Shown: positions 50,045-59,229, counted from the stretch's first letter. The stretch is 64,000 nt of DNA from Aquibium sp. A9E412 (GCF_030398335.1 NZ_JAOAOP010000007.1:43247-107246); one strand, 5' to 3'. The notes: generated from the letters alone by a model not told the origin. Numbers and translations are program-made.

Positions 50045-51421
50045 TCAAGACCTCTCGAAACCGCGCGCGATCTCCCAGTCGGTGACCACGCGATCGAACT
50101 CTTCCTGCTCCCATTCGGCGCAGCGCGTGTAGTGCTCGACCACCGCGTCGCCCATCGCCGCGCGCAGCATGGCCGACCCGCGCAGCGCCTCGGTCGCCTC
50201 GCGCAGCGTCGCGGGGATCTCCGGCGCGCTGTCGTCGCCGTAGAGGTCGCCCGTCGAGGGCGGCTCGAGCGCGAGCCCCTCCTCGAGGCCGGCGATGCCG
50301 GCCGCCATCATAGCCGCCTGCGCCAGGTAGGGGTTGAGGTCCGACCCGCCGATCCGGCATTCCAGCCGCACCGCCGGCGTGCCCTCGCCGCACAGCCGGA
50401 AGCCGGCCGTGCGGTTGTCGACCGACCAGGCGATGCGGGTCGGCGCGAAGGTGCCCCTGACGAAGCGCTTGTAGCTGTTGACGTAGGGCGCGAGGAAGAC
50501 GGTGTAGTCGCGCGCGTAGCGGATCACGCCGGCGAGGTAGGCTTTCATCGCCGCCGACATGCCGAGCGCCGCATCGGGCTCGAAGAAGGCCGGCGCGCCG
50601 TCCTGCCACAGCGACTGGTGGATGTGCGAGGCGCTGCCGACGCGGCGGTGGTCCCATTTCGGCATGAACGTCGCGGCGACGCCGTTCTGCCAGGCGATCT
50701 CCTTGACCGCGTGCTTGGCGATCGTGTGGTAGTCGGCGCACAGCAGCGCGGTGGCGTAGCGGATGTTGAGCTCCTCCTGACCGGCCTCGGCCTCGCCCTT
50801 GGAGTTCTCCACCGGGATGCCGGCGGCGAAGAGGTGGTTGCGCACCGGCCGCATCACCGCTTCTTCCTTGGTGGTCTGGAAGATGTTGTAGTCCTCGTTG
50901 TAGCCGGAGATCGGCAGCAGCGGCCGGTAGCCGCGCTTGCGCAGCGTGTCGTAGCTGTCCTCGAAGAGGAAGAACTCCAGCTCGGTGGCCGCCATCGCGT
51001 CGTAGCCGAGCGCGGCCAGCCGCTCGATCTGCCGCTTGAGCACCGCGCGCGGATCGTGCGGCACCGGCTCGTGCGTGCGGTGGTCGAGCACGTCGCACAG
51101 CACCATGGCCGTGCCGTCGAGCCACGGCACCGGGCGCAGCGTGGCAAGGTCGGGTTTCATCGCATAGTCGCCATAGCCCTTCTCCCAGCTCGTCGCCGCA
51201 TAGCCGGGCGGCGTCGCCATCTCGAGATCGGTGGCCAGCAGGTAGTCGCAGCAGTGCGTCTCCTTGTAGCCGGAGGCGACGAAGTGCCGGGCGTGGAAGC
51301 GCTTGCCCATCAGCCGGCCCTGCATGTCGACCAGGCACACCAGCACCGTGTCGATCACGCCCGATCCGGCGAGCTCCGAGAGCTCCTCGAAGGTCATGGC
51401 GGGCGGTGTGTCGGTCGTCAT
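50045..51421 (-). CDS. Glutamine-synthetase-like gamma-glutamylamine ligase
   Basis: A 458-residue member of the glutamine synthetase family (GlnA3/PuuA/IpuC-like). It has an N-terminal beta-grasp domain and catalytic motifs TELEFFLFEDSYDTL, ENSKGEAEAGQEELN, HIHQSLWQDG and RLECRIGGSDLNPYLAQAA. Paralogues of this type ligate glutamate to amines (putrescine, ethanolamine, isopropylamine) instead of ammonia. It lies between an ALDH and an amidohydrolase-like gene, which fits a gamma-glutamylated pathway. The amine is unknown. Confidence 0.9.
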   Translation of the reverse strand: MTTDTPPAMTFEELSELAGSGVIDTVLVCLVDMQGRLMGKRFHARHFVASGYKETHCCDYLLATDLEMATPPGYAATSWEKGYGDYAMKPDLATLRPVPWLDGTAMVLCDVLDHRTHEPVPHDPRAVLKRQIERLAALGYDAMAATELEFFLFEDSYDTLRKRGYRPLLPISGYNEDYNIFQTTKEEAVMRPVRNHLFAAGIPVENSKGEAEAGQEELNIRYATALLCADYHTIAKHAVKEIAWQNGVAATFMPKWDHRRVGSASHIHQSLWQDGAPAFFEPDAALGMSAAMKAYLAGVIRYARDYTVFLAPYVNSYKRFVRGTFAPTRIAWSVDNRTAGFRLCGEGTPAVRLECRIGGSDLNPYLAQAAMMAAGIAGLEEGLALEPPSTGDLYGDDSAPEIPATLREATEALRGSAMLRAAMGDAVVEHYTRCAEWEQEEFDRVVTDWEIARGFERS

Positions 51422-52278
51422 GGGCGGTCTCTCCGGTCGTTGTCGGTCGGCAATTGTGCCATGGCGCGTTCGATCAGGGCATGCAGCCGGCGGGCCATCT
51501 CGTCCTGGTCGGCCGCGCTGGCGATCAGGTCGTTGCGGATCTCGAGCATGACGTTCGGCCAGCCGCGCGGAAGCGCGTGGCGGACGAGCGTGTGGGTGAC
51601 GCCGTCCTGCGGACCGTAGGGCCGGTTGCGCTCCGCGCGCAGGCCGGGCACCGCCGGCGCCAGGGCGAGCATGCGGTCGGCCAGCCGCGCGTCGGCGTCG
51701 TGCAGGATGCCGATCTCGGTGCTGCGCGGCCGGCCGTGAAAGACCGGGGTGAAGCTGTGCACGGTGACGAGCACGCCGCTGCCGCGCGCCTCGAGCAGCC
51801 CGGCGAGCGCGCGCTCGAACGGCCGGTAGACGCACGCGACGCGCGCCGCCCGCTCGGCCGGCGCGAGGCCGCGGTTGCCGGCTATCTCGAACCGCTCGGA
51901 CCGCGCCGGCATCGCCGATGGCGCCTCGGGCGGGCGGTTCAGGTCGTAGACGAGGCGCGACACCGTGCCGGCGACCAGCGGCGCGTCGAACAGCGCGCTC
52001 AGCCGCTCGGCCACCGGCAGCGCGCCGGGATCGTAGGCGGCATGGCTGGCGCGCGCCTCGGCGTCGAGGCCGAGGTCGCCATAGACGGCGGGAATGCGGT
52101 TCGACGCATGCTCGCAAACCAGCACGACGGGCGAGGCGCCATCCCGGTTGACGACACGCACCGGCCCATCCACGGGCTGATCGCTGAGGGCGGCTGGCAC
52201 GGATTTTCCCTCCCGAACGCCGGGCATAGCGCAGGCCGCTGGCTCTGCCAATCGCGGCCTGGCGGGCGCATCGCTCAT
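51418..52278 (-). CDS. N-formylglutamate amidohydrolase family protein
   Basis: A 286-residue metal-dependent amidohydrolase of the HutG/N-formylglutamate amidohydrolase family. Motifs are VVLVCEHASNRIP, LVYDLNRPPEAP (the conserved DxNR segment) and VTVHSFTPVFHGRPR. In this operon it could release glutamate from a gamma-glutamyl product rather than act in histidine breakdown, since no hut genes are present (inference). It overlaps both neighbours by 4 bp. Confidence 0.88.
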   Translation of the reverse strand: MSDAPARPRLAEPAACAMPGVREGKSVPAALSDQPVDGPVRVVNRDGASPVVLVCEHASNRIPAVYGDLGLDAEARASHAAYDPGALPVAERLSALFDAPLVAGTVSRLVYDLNRPPEAPSAMPARSERFEIAGNRGLAPAERAARVACVYRPFERALAGLLEARGSGVLVTVHSFTPVFHGRPRSTEIGILHDADARLADRMLALAPAVPGLRAERNRPYGPQDGVTHTLVRHALPRGWPNVMLEIRNDLIASAADQDEMARRLHALIERAMAQLPTDNDRRDRP

Positions 52279-53729
52279 CGCCGGGCGGCCCCGCCCGCCA
52301 TGGCCGCGCCGAACGCCTGGACGGCCCGACGCGCCGCCTCGAACCCCTTCCGATAGGCCTCGGGCTGGCCGCGCGGCTCGACCAGCGTGCCGCCGGGCGG
52401 CCGCGCGATCTGCCTGCCCGCGCCCTCGGCGGCCAGCATCGCCGTGCCGAGCGCCGACAGCTCGGGATTGTCGGACACGCGCAGCGGCCGGCCGAGCGTG
52501 TCGGCGAGAAAGCGGACGAAATGCGGGTTGGCGCTCATGCCGCCGTCGATGGAAACCGGTGGCGCGACCGGCTGCACCGCCTCGATCGCGCCGACGACCT
52601 CTGCCGTGCGGAAGGCGATGCCCTCGAAGACGGCGCGCACCATGTCGCGCTTGTGCGTGTCGAGGGTGAGGCCGAGCCAGCTCGCGCGCGCGGTGCGGTC
52701 CCAGTGCGGACAGGCGAGCCCGGCCAGCGCCGGCACGAAATAGAGGCCGCGCGCGGCGGCCGGCGGACCGTCGAAGGCCGCGACGTCCTCGAAGGCGTCG
52801 AACAGGCCGAGCGAGCGCGCCCAGTTGGCCGCCGCCGACACGGTGTAGACGCCGCCGTCGAGCGCATAGGCCGCCGCCTCGCCGGGCTTGCGCCAGGCCA
52901 CGGTGGGCAGCAGGCCGTCGCCGGTCGGCGGCCGTTCGTGGCCGGTCAGCGTCAGCGCGAAGGCGCCGGTGCCGAAGGTGATCTTGAGGTCGCCCGGCCG
53001 CCGGCAGCCATGGCCGTAGAGCGAGGCCTGCTGGTCGACGACGCTCGCCGTCAGCGGCACGGTCTGGCCGCCGGCCGGCACGGCGCCGAGATCGCCGAGC
53101 GTGTCGCCGATCTCGGGCAGCGCCCCGAGCGGCACGCCGAACAGCGCGCACAGCTCGGCGTCCCAGCGGCAGTCGTCCAGCGCCATCAAGGCGGTGCGCG
53201 AGGCGGTCGAAACGTCGGTGGCGAAGCGGCCGGTCAGGCGGTCGCGGAAGAAGGCGTCGGTTGTGCCGAGCCGCAGCCGGCCGGCCTCGGCGAGCGCCCG
53301 GGCACGCGGCACGTGCGACAGGATCCAGCCGAGCTTGGAGGCCGAGAAATAGGGGTCGAGCGGCAGGCCGGAGCGCTCGAGCGTCAGCGCCTCGGCGCCC
53401 TGCGCCTTCAGCCGCGCCGTGTCGGCCGCCGTGCGGTCGTCCTGCCAGACGATCACCGGCGCAAGCGCCTCGCCGGTGCGCGCGTCCCAGGCGAGGCAGC
53501 TTTCGCCCTGGTTGGCGATGCCGGCGGCGGCGAGCGGGCCGCGCGCGGCCGCCGCCTCGAAGCAGCCGCGCACATTGGCCAGAAGCTGCTCGGGATCGTG
53601 CTCGACCCAGCCCGGCTGCGGATAATACTGCTCGTGCGCGGCCTGGAAGACGACCTCCGCCCGGCCGTCCGGCTCGAAGACGATGCCGCGCGTGCTCGTC
53701 GTGCCCTGATCGATGGCGAGAAAGCTCAT
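52275..53729 (-). CDS. FGGY-family kinase, glycerol-kinase-like
   Basis: A 484-residue sugar/polyol kinase of the FGGY family. The N-terminal phosphate loop is LAIDQGTTSTRGIVF, and mid-motifs GLPLDPYFSASKLGWIL and VVDQQASLYGHGC follow glycerol kinase. The second-lobe GMSANPHFVRFLADTLGRPL is the FGGY signature 2. It phosphorylates a polyol with ATP; glycerol or a related amino-polyol is likely. It has ATGA overlaps to the oxidoreductase upstream and the amidohydrolase downstream. Confidence 0.92.
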   Translation of the reverse strand: MSFLAIDQGTTSTRGIVFEPDGRAEVVFQAAHEQYYPQPGWVEHDPEQLLANVRGCFEAAAARGPLAAAGIANQGESCLAWDARTGEALAPVIVWQDDRTAADTARLKAQGAEALTLERSGLPLDPYFSASKLGWILSHVPRARALAEAGRLRLGTTDAFFRDRLTGRFATDVSTASRTALMALDDCRWDAELCALFGVPLGALPEIGDTLGDLGAVPAGGQTVPLTASVVDQQASLYGHGCRRPGDLKITFGTGAFALTLTGHERPPTGDGLLPTVAWRKPGEAAAYALDGGVYTVSAAANWARSLGLFDAFEDVAAFDGPPAAARGLYFVPALAGLACPHWDRTARASWLGLTLDTHKRDMVRAVFEGIAFRTAEVVGAIEAVQPVAPPVSIDGGMSANPHFVRFLADTLGRPLRVSDNPELSALGTAMLAAEGAGRQIARPPGGTLVEPRGQPEAYRKGFEAARRAVQAFGAAMAGGAARR

Positions 53730-54973
53730 CGCGGCCCGTCCTGCAGGGCGAGCTGCGCCTGGCCGGACACCAGCGGCGGCAGCCGGTCGAGCGGCACGGT
53801 GATGCGCCGCTCCGGCCGGCTGTCGATCCTGGCCAGCGCTCTGGCGTCCGTGCCCTGGCGCAGCGTGAGCGTGCCGTGCGCCGGGCGCGACAGGCGAAGC
53901 TGCAGGCGGCCGAGCGGGGCTGCCCGGCGGTCCGGCACCAGCACCTGCGGCAGCACGTATTTCAGCATGTCGCCCGACGTCTCGAGGCGCACCACCGCAT
54001 CGCGGGCCGGCAGCAGGCCGGCCAGGCTGTCGGCGATCGCGTCGGCCACCGCCCGCCCTTCGCGCCAGCACCAGCCCGCTGTCTCGACCGGATGCAGCAT
54101 GTTGCCGGCCGCGAAAAAGGCCGGATCGGAGCAGCGGCCGAACTGGTCGACCTCCGGTCCGCCGGTGCGCGGGTCGCGCACCAGGTGGCTGGCATCGAGC
54201 AGGGTGGCCTCGGGGCGGAAGCCGCCGGACACGATCACGCCGTCGGTGCCGATCGTCCGGCGCGCGCCGTCGGGGCCGCGGACGACCACGGCCTCGACCC
54301 GCTCGCGGCCGACGATCTCCTCGATCCGCGTGCCGAGCAGCAGCGGGATGCCGCGCAGCCGCGGGTACAGACCGGCCGGCCAGCGCGCCGTCGTCGCCGC
54401 GCCCGGCTCGATCATCGCCACCGGGCGGATGCCGAGATGGCCGCAGGTCATCAGCGCGGAGAACGCCACCAGCTCGGTGCCGAGCACCACCGGCCGTTCG
54501 AACGGCCTGAGCCCCTCCAGGTAGACCAGCCCCTGCAGCGCGCCGGTCGACAGCACGCCGCCCGGCTTGGTGCCGCCGATCAGCCGCTGCGCCCGGGTCG
54601 CCTCGCGCACGCCGGTCGACAGGAGCACGCGACCGGCCGCGATCTGCGACACGCCGTCGTCGCGCGAGACGGTGAGCAGCGGCCCGGCGTCGAGCCTGAC
54701 GACCGTCGTGCGGGGGAAGATCGCGACGCCGGCCCGGCGCGCCGCCTCGACGTTGCGCCGCGCATAGGCCGGCCCCTTCATCAGCCGGCCGTACTCGCGG
54801 ACGCCGTAGGGATAGTGCCCGCAATGGCGGGGGATGCCGCCCGGCTCGGCCTCGCGGTCGAGCACGACGACATGCCCGATCCCGCGCTCGCGCAGCCGGA
54901 CCGCCGCGGCGAGGCCGGCCGGACCGGCGCCGATGATCGCCACGTCGGCCGTGGCCGGCAGGTCAGCCGGCAT
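53726..54973 (-). CDS. FAD/NAD(P) oxidoreductase with extra C-terminal domain
   Basis: A 415-residue flavoprotein of the HcnB/anaerobic-GlpB-like group. The FAD motif is VAIIGAGPAGLAAAVRLRER, with HCGHYPYGVREYGR and a second nucleotide fold around RPVVLGTELVAFSALM. FFAAGNMLHPVETAG marks the FAD C-terminal motif. A region of about 95 residues follows (GDMLKYVLPQVLVPDRR onward), rich in beta strands, unlike the short tail of relatives. It overlaps the GlpA-like gene by 11 bp and probably forms a complex with it. Confidence 0.87.
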   Translation of the reverse strand: MPADLPATADVAIIGAGPAGLAAAVRLRERGIGHVVVLDREAEPGGIPRHCGHYPYGVREYGRLMKGPAYARRNVEAARRAGVAIFPRTTVVRLDAGPLLTVSRDDGVSQIAAGRVLLSTGVREATRAQRLIGGTKPGGVLSTGALQGLVYLEGLRPFERPVVLGTELVAFSALMTCGHLGIRPVAMIEPGAATTARWPAGLYPRLRGIPLLLGTRIEEIVGRERVEAVVVRGPDGARRTIGTDGVIVSGGFRPEATLLDASHLVRDPRTGGPEVDQFGRCSDPAFFAAGNMLHPVETAGWCWREGRAVADAIADSLAGLLPARDAVVRLETSGDMLKYVLPQVLVPDRRAAPLGRLQLRLSRPAHGTLTLRQGTDARALARIDSRPERRITVPLDRLPPLVSGQAQLALQDGPR

Positions 54974-56411
54974 GCGCGCGCTCCGCCGGTTCGCCGGCCG
55001 CCGCGTCGCGGGCGGGCGCGCCGGCGATCGGCCGCGCGAAGCGGCCGGCGGTGATCGCCGCCAGTTCGGCCGTGCAGTAGAAGCCCTGGCAGCGCCCCAT
55101 GGTGACGCGCGTGCGGCGCTTGAGGCCGGCCAGGCTCTGCGCGCGCAAGGGGCCGCGAAGCGCCTCCTCGATCTCGCGTCGGGTGACCAGCTCGCAGTGG
55201 CACACGATGCCGCCGTTGCCGGGTGCCTGCCAGTCGCGCGGCCGGCCCTCGGCGATGTTGCGCAGCGCCGGCCAGACCGGCCTCTCGGGCGGCGTGGCGG
55301 CGCCGCCCGCCAGCCCCTCGCACAGCCCGAGCACGTGGCGGGCGATGCCGAGCGCGGCGCTCAGCCCGGTCGAGCGGATGCCGCCGACGGCGACGTAGTT
55401 GAGCCCGTCGCGCGCCGCGATGCGGTAGTCCTTGCGTTCGGTGGCCGGCCGCAGGCCGGCATAGACCGCGTTGACCTCCTGGCCGGCGAGCGCCGGCAGG
55501 ATCGCCTCGCCCGCCGCGCGCAGCCGCTCGAGCGTCGCCCGGTCCACCGCGGCGCGTTCGCGGTCGTCCTGCTCCTCGGCCGTCGGCCCGACCAGAAGAT
55601 TGCCGTAGGCCGTGCGGCAGACGACGATGCCCTTCGTCGTCTCGCTCGGCACCGGCAGCAGGATGTGGCGGCAGAGCCCGGCGGCCGGCTTGTCGAAGAC
55701 GACGAACTGGCCCTTGCGCGGCCGGATCGTGAAGCCGCTCTCGCCGGTCAGCAGCCGCTCGACCCGGTCGCCGTGTAGCCCGGCGGCGTTGACGACCAGC
55801 CGGGCGCGGATCTGCCCGCGGCTCGTGCGCAGCGTCCAGCGCGCGCCGTCGAACGCGCCGCCGGTCACCGCGCAGCGCGGCAGGAACAGCGCGCCGTTCT
55901 CGACCGCCTGCAGCAGGTAGGCATAGGGCGTCGACCACGGGTCGATGACGTGCTCGCCCGGCACCCGGAAGCCGGCCTTCACCGACGGCGCGAGCTCCGG
56001 CTCGAGCGCGCGCAGCGCCCGCGCCGACAGCGGCTCGACGTCGTCGACGCCGTTCCGGCGGGCCTTGGCCATCAGGTCGTCGAGCCGCGCCTCCTGCGCG
56101 TCGTCCCAGGCGAGCACCAGCGCGCCGGTCTCGATCAGCGGCAGGCCGAGCCGGGCATGGATGGCGCGGAACTCGGCGTAGCCCTCGGCGATGCAGCGCG
56201 CCTCGAGCGACCCCGGCGGCGCGTCGAACCCGGTGTGCAGGATGGCGCTGTTGCCCTTGGAGGCGCCGTCGAGGATGTCGGGCGCCTTCTCCAGAAGGCA
56301 GGCACGCCAGCCGGCCAGCGCCAGCCGCCGCACGATGGCGCAACCGACGACGCCGCCGCCGATCACCGCGACGTCGAGCGTTCCGTTCGCAACGGCTTGG
56401 TCAGCGGACAT
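54963..56411 (-). CDS. GlpA-like FAD dehydrogenase with BFD [2Fe-2S] domain
   Basis: A 482-residue DAO-fold dehydrogenase fused to a BFD-like iron-sulfur domain. The FAD motif is VAVIGGGVVGCAIVRRLALA, and KGNSAILHTGFDAPPGSLE and GIRSTGLSAALGIARHV support the anaerobic-glycerol-3-phosphate-dehydrogenase (GlpA) relationship. Near residue 400-455 the cysteines VCHCELVTRREIE and MGRCQGFYC give the CxC...CxxxxC cluster of BFD. It heads the operon divergent from the DeoR regulator. The substrate is a phosphorylated polyol (inference). Confidence 0.9.
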   Translation of the reverse strand: MSADQAVANGTLDVAVIGGGVVGCAIVRRLALAGWRACLLEKAPDILDGASKGNSAILHTGFDAPPGSLEARCIAEGYAEFRAIHARLGLPLIETGALVLAWDDAQEARLDDLMAKARRNGVDDVEPLSARALRALEPELAPSVKAGFRVPGEHVIDPWSTPYAYLLQAVENGALFLPRCAVTGGAFDGARWTLRTSRGQIRARLVVNAAGLHGDRVERLLTGESGFTIRPRKGQFVVFDKPAAGLCRHILLPVPSETTKGIVVCRTAYGNLLVGPTAEEQDDRERAAVDRATLERLRAAGEAILPALAGQEVNAVYAGLRPATERKDYRIAARDGLNYVAVGGIRSTGLSAALGIARHVLGLCEGLAGGAATPPERPVWPALRNIAEGRPRDWQAPGNGGIVCHCELVTRREIEEALRGPLRAQSLAGLKRRTRVTMGRCQGFYCTAELAAITAGRFARPIAGAPARDAAAGEPAERAHAG

Positions 56412-56466
56412 GTCGCCCAGGGCCTGCGCGCATCGGTCATTCCCCCCGAGCGAAGATTTGCACGCG

Positions 56467-56544
56467 ATGCCCGTTCGGTCAATAATCTTCCCGAAACATG
56501 CCCGGAATGCCATTTTTCTGGACTATCCGTGTTGACACGGGCAT
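56467..56544. promoter_or_regulatory. Three ATGCCCG motifs in the GlpA-like/DeoR promoter
   Basis: ATGCCCGT (56467-56474), ATGCCCGG (56498-56505) and the inverted ACGGGCAT (56537-56544) lie in the 166-bp divergent gap. TTCGG/CCGAA arms also flank 56474-56495. These are candidate sites for the adjacent DeoR regulator controlling both directions. Confidence 0.4.
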
Positions 56545-56577
56545 GGCACTCCCGCTTAATCGGCTGCGGGAGGGCAC

Positions 56578-57336
56578 ATGGTGAAACTGAAGCAGCGCCA
56601 TGGAGACATCGTCGACGCCGTCAACCGGCACGGCCGGGTGAGCGTCGAGCAGCTCGCCCACAGGTTTCAGGTTTCCGCCGAGACGATCCGCCGCGATCTG
56701 ACCTTCCTCAGCGAGGAGGGCCGGCTGCAGAAGGTGCATGGCGGCGCCAAGCGGGCGCGGCTTTCCACCGAGGCCTCCTTCGCCGACCGCATGGGCGAGG
56801 ACGCCGAGGCGAAGCTGGTGATCGGCCGCAAGCTGGCCGCGCTGCTCGAGCCCGGCGACACCTTCTTGATCGACACCGGCTCGACCACGCTGGCCTGCGC
56901 CAAGGCGCTGGCGACGCGCGGGCCGTTCACCGTCATCACCAATTCCGTGCACATCGCCGAGACGTTCGAGGCCGCCCGGACGAGCACGATCGCCTATCTG
57001 CTCGGCGGCCAGTTCAGCACCGGCAACGCGCAGACGGTCGGACCGATGGCGATCGAGCAGATCGGCGCCTTCCAGGCCGACCACGCGATCCTCACCGTGT
57101 CGGCGATCAGCGCCGAGATCGGCGCGATGGACGCCAGCTTCGAGGAGGCGCAGATCGCGCGCGGCATGCGCCGGCATGCGCGCAACACGATCGTCGTGGC
57201 GACGGCGGGCAAGGCCGGGCGGACGGCGGCGTTCCGCGTCTGCCGGCTCGACGAGATCGACGTCTTCGTGTCCGACAGGCCGCCTGGCGGCGCCTTCGCA
57301 AGGGCGCTGGCGGCGGCCCGCGTGGAGGTGAGATGA
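56578..57336 (+). CDS. DeoR family regulator (GlpR-like)
   Basis: A 252-residue DeoR-type repressor. The N-terminal HTH is RHGRVSVEQLAHRFQVSAET, then IRRDLTFLSEEGRLQKVHGG. The C-terminal sugar-isomerase-like sensor has FLIDTGSTTLACAKAL and ILTVSAISAEIGAMD. Such proteins bind sugar or polyol phosphates. GGGAGG precedes the ATG at 56578. It is divergent from the GlpA-like operon and directly upstream of a TRAP transporter, so it likely controls both. Confidence 0.93.
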   Translation: MVKLKQRHGDIVDAVNRHGRVSVEQLAHRFQVSAETIRRDLTFLSEEGRLQKVHGGAKRARLSTEASFADRMGEDAEAKLVIGRKLAALLEPGDTFLIDTGSTTLACAKALATRGPFTVITNSVHIAETFEAARTSTIAYLLGGQFSTGNAQTVGPMAIEQIGAFQADHAILTVSAISAEIGAMDASFEEAQIARGMRRHARNTIVVATAGKAGRTAAFRVCRLDEIDVFVSDRPPGGAFARALAAARVEVR

Positions 57337-57388
57337 GCGGCGCTGCGGCACAGCCGTCGGGGGAGGCCGCCGTGACGGCGGGCAGCCG

Positions 57389-57913
57389 ATGCCGGCGGCC
57401 GTGACCCGCGCGGCCAGGGCCTATGTCCGGTGGGTCGACCGGCTGTCCGACTATGTCGGCATCGTCGCCATGTACCTGATCTTCCTGATGATCGGCATCC
57501 TGCTTCTGGACGCGATCTGGAACAACGTCATCGGCTTCCCGATCCACTGGGGCATCGAGGCGACGCAGTTCGCGCTCGCCGCCTACTACTTCATGGGCGG
57601 CGCGATGACGCTGAAGAACAACGACCATGTGCGCATGGACCTGTTCTACGACCGGCTGTCGGTGCGCGGCAAGGCGAAGGTCGACCTGGTCACCATGGTC
57701 TGCCTGCTGTTCTATCTCGGGGTGATGCTGTTCGGCTCCATCTCGAGCCTGCAATACGCCATCGAGACCAACGAGCGGCGCTTCTCGATGTGGAATCCGT
57801 CGATGATTCCGATCAAGGCGCTGATGGCGGCCTGCATCGTGCTGATGATCCTGCAGACCGTGTCGCTCGTCTTCAAGCACATCGCCACGCTGCGCGAGAG
57901 CAAGGCGCCATGA
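57389..57913 (+). CDS. dctQ: TRAP transporter small permease (DctQ)
   Basis: A 174-residue membrane protein with four spans (VGIVAMYLIFLMIGILLLDA first) and the DctQ-typical RMDLFYDRLSVRGKAKVDL loop. It is the small integral subunit of a TRAP importer. ATGA overlap with the large permease gene at 57910-57913. Confidence 0.92.
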   Translation: MPAAVTRAARAYVRWVDRLSDYVGIVAMYLIFLMIGILLLDAIWNNVIGFPIHWGIEATQFALAAYYFMGGAMTLKNNDHVRMDLFYDRLSVRGKAKVDLVTMVCLLFYLGVMLFGSISSLQYAIETNERRFSMWNPSMIPIKALMAACIVLMILQTVSLVFKHIATLRESKAP

Positions 57914-59229
57914 GCTACGAACTGATCGCCATCTTGATGTTCTCGTCGATGATGGTGCTGCTGCTGACCGGCCAGCGCGTGTTCGCCGCGATCGGCTTCG
58001 TGGCCGCCGGCGCGGCGCTGCTGCTCTACGGCACCGGCGGCGTCGAGATGCCGTTCAGCCAGGCTTTCAAGCTGTTCAACTGGTTCCCGATGCTGACGCT
58101 GCCCCTGTTCATCTACATGGGCTACGTGCTGGCCGAATCGGGCATCGCCGAAGACCTCTACCGGATGCTGCACGTGTGGTTCGGGCGCTTCCGCGGCGGG
58201 CTGGCGATCGGCACGATCGTGCTGATGGTCATCATCTCGGCGATGAACGGCCTGTCGGTCGCCGGCATGGCGATCGGCGCGACGATCGCGCTGCCCGAGA
58301 TGCTGCGGCGCGGCTACGACAAGGTGCTGATCACCGGGGTGATCCAGGGCGGCTCGTCGCTCGGCATCCTGGTGCCGCCGAGCGTCGTCATGGTGCTTTA
58401 CGGCATGATCGCGCGCGAGCCGGTCAGCGCGCTGTGGCTGGCCGGGGTGGTGCCCGGCCTGCTGATGGCGACGATGTTCGGCATCTACATCGTCGTGCGC
58501 TGCCGCATCAATCCCGAGCTCGCGCCGCTCGTCTCCGACGACGAGATGGCCATGCCCCTGCGCGACAAGCTCAAGCTGCTGCGCGCCGGCATCATCCCGT
58601 TCCTGATCTTCTTCGCCATGACCGGCCTGTTCGTCACCGGCTACACGAGCCTGGTCGAGAGCTCGGCGGTCGGCGCCTCGGCCGCGACGCTCGCCGCGCT
58701 GGTCAAGCGCCGGCTGACCTTCGCCATCATCCACGAGACGGCGCGCAAGACGCTCGCCGTGTCGTGCATGTTCCTGTGGCTGATCCTGGCCGCGCTCGCC
58801 TTCGGCGCCGTGTTCGACGGCATCGGCGCGGTCAACGCGATCGAATCGCTGTTCCTGGCGCGCTGGGAGCTCACGCCCTGGCAGGTCATCCTGATGATGC
58901 AGGTCAGCTTCATCCTGCTCGGCATGTTCCTCGACGACACCGCGATGCTGGTCATCGTCGCGCCGCTCTACATTCCGCTCGTCGACAGCCTCGGCTTCGA
59001 CCTGGTCTGGTTCGGCGTGCTGTACACGATGACCTGCCAGATCGCCTACATAACCCCGCCCTTCGGCTACAACCTCTTTCTCATGCGGTCGCTCGCGCCG
59101 CGTGAGATCAGCCTGATCGACATCTACCGCTCGATCTGGCCCTTCGTGGCGATGATGGCCGCGACGATCGCACTGGTGATGATCTTTCCGCAACTCGCGC
59201 TCTGGCTGCCCGAAACAGTGCGCGGGTGA
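57910..59229 (+). CDS. dctM: TRAP transporter large permease (DctM)
   Basis: A 439-residue DctM-family permease with about 12 spans. Motifs are PMLTLPLFIYMGYVLAESGI, AMNGLSVAGMAIGATIALPE, GGSSLGILVPPSVVMVLYG and FLDDTAMLVIVAPLYIPLV. It uses a sodium gradient in characterised relatives. The real start is the ATG at 57910; a longer frame to 57430 is the shifted reading of the dctQ gene. Confidence 0.94.
   Translation: MSYELIAILMFSSMMVLLLTGQRVFAAIGFVAAGAALLLYGTGGVEMPFSQAFKLFNWFPMLTLPLFIYMGYVLAESGIAEDLYRMLHVWFGRFRGGLAIGTIVLMVIISAMNGLSVAGMAIGATIALPEMLRRGYDKVLITGVIQGGSSLGILVPPSVVMVLYGMIAREPVSALWLAGVVPGLLMATMFGIYIVVRCRINPELAPLVSDDEMAMPLRDKLKLLRAGIIPFLIFFAMTGLFVTGYTSLVESSAVGASAATLAALVKRRLTFAIIHETARKTLAVSCMFLWLILAALAFGAVFDGIGAVNAIESLFLARWELTPWQVILMMQVSFILLGMFLDDTAMLVIVAPLYIPLVDSLGFDLVWFGVLYTMTCQIAYITPPFGYNLFLMRSLAPREISLIDIYRSIWPFVAMMAATIALVMIFPQLALWLPETVRG

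Noticed and set aside
51418..52278. Assigning the N-formylglutamate amidohydrolase homologue to histidine degradation
   Set aside because: No hutH, hutU, hutI or hutF is present, and the gene is embedded in a GS-like/ALDH/kinase operon.
57430..57909. Upstream extension of the DctM gene
   Set aside because: It is the shifted reading of dctQ; the ATGA overlap at 57910 is the natural start.
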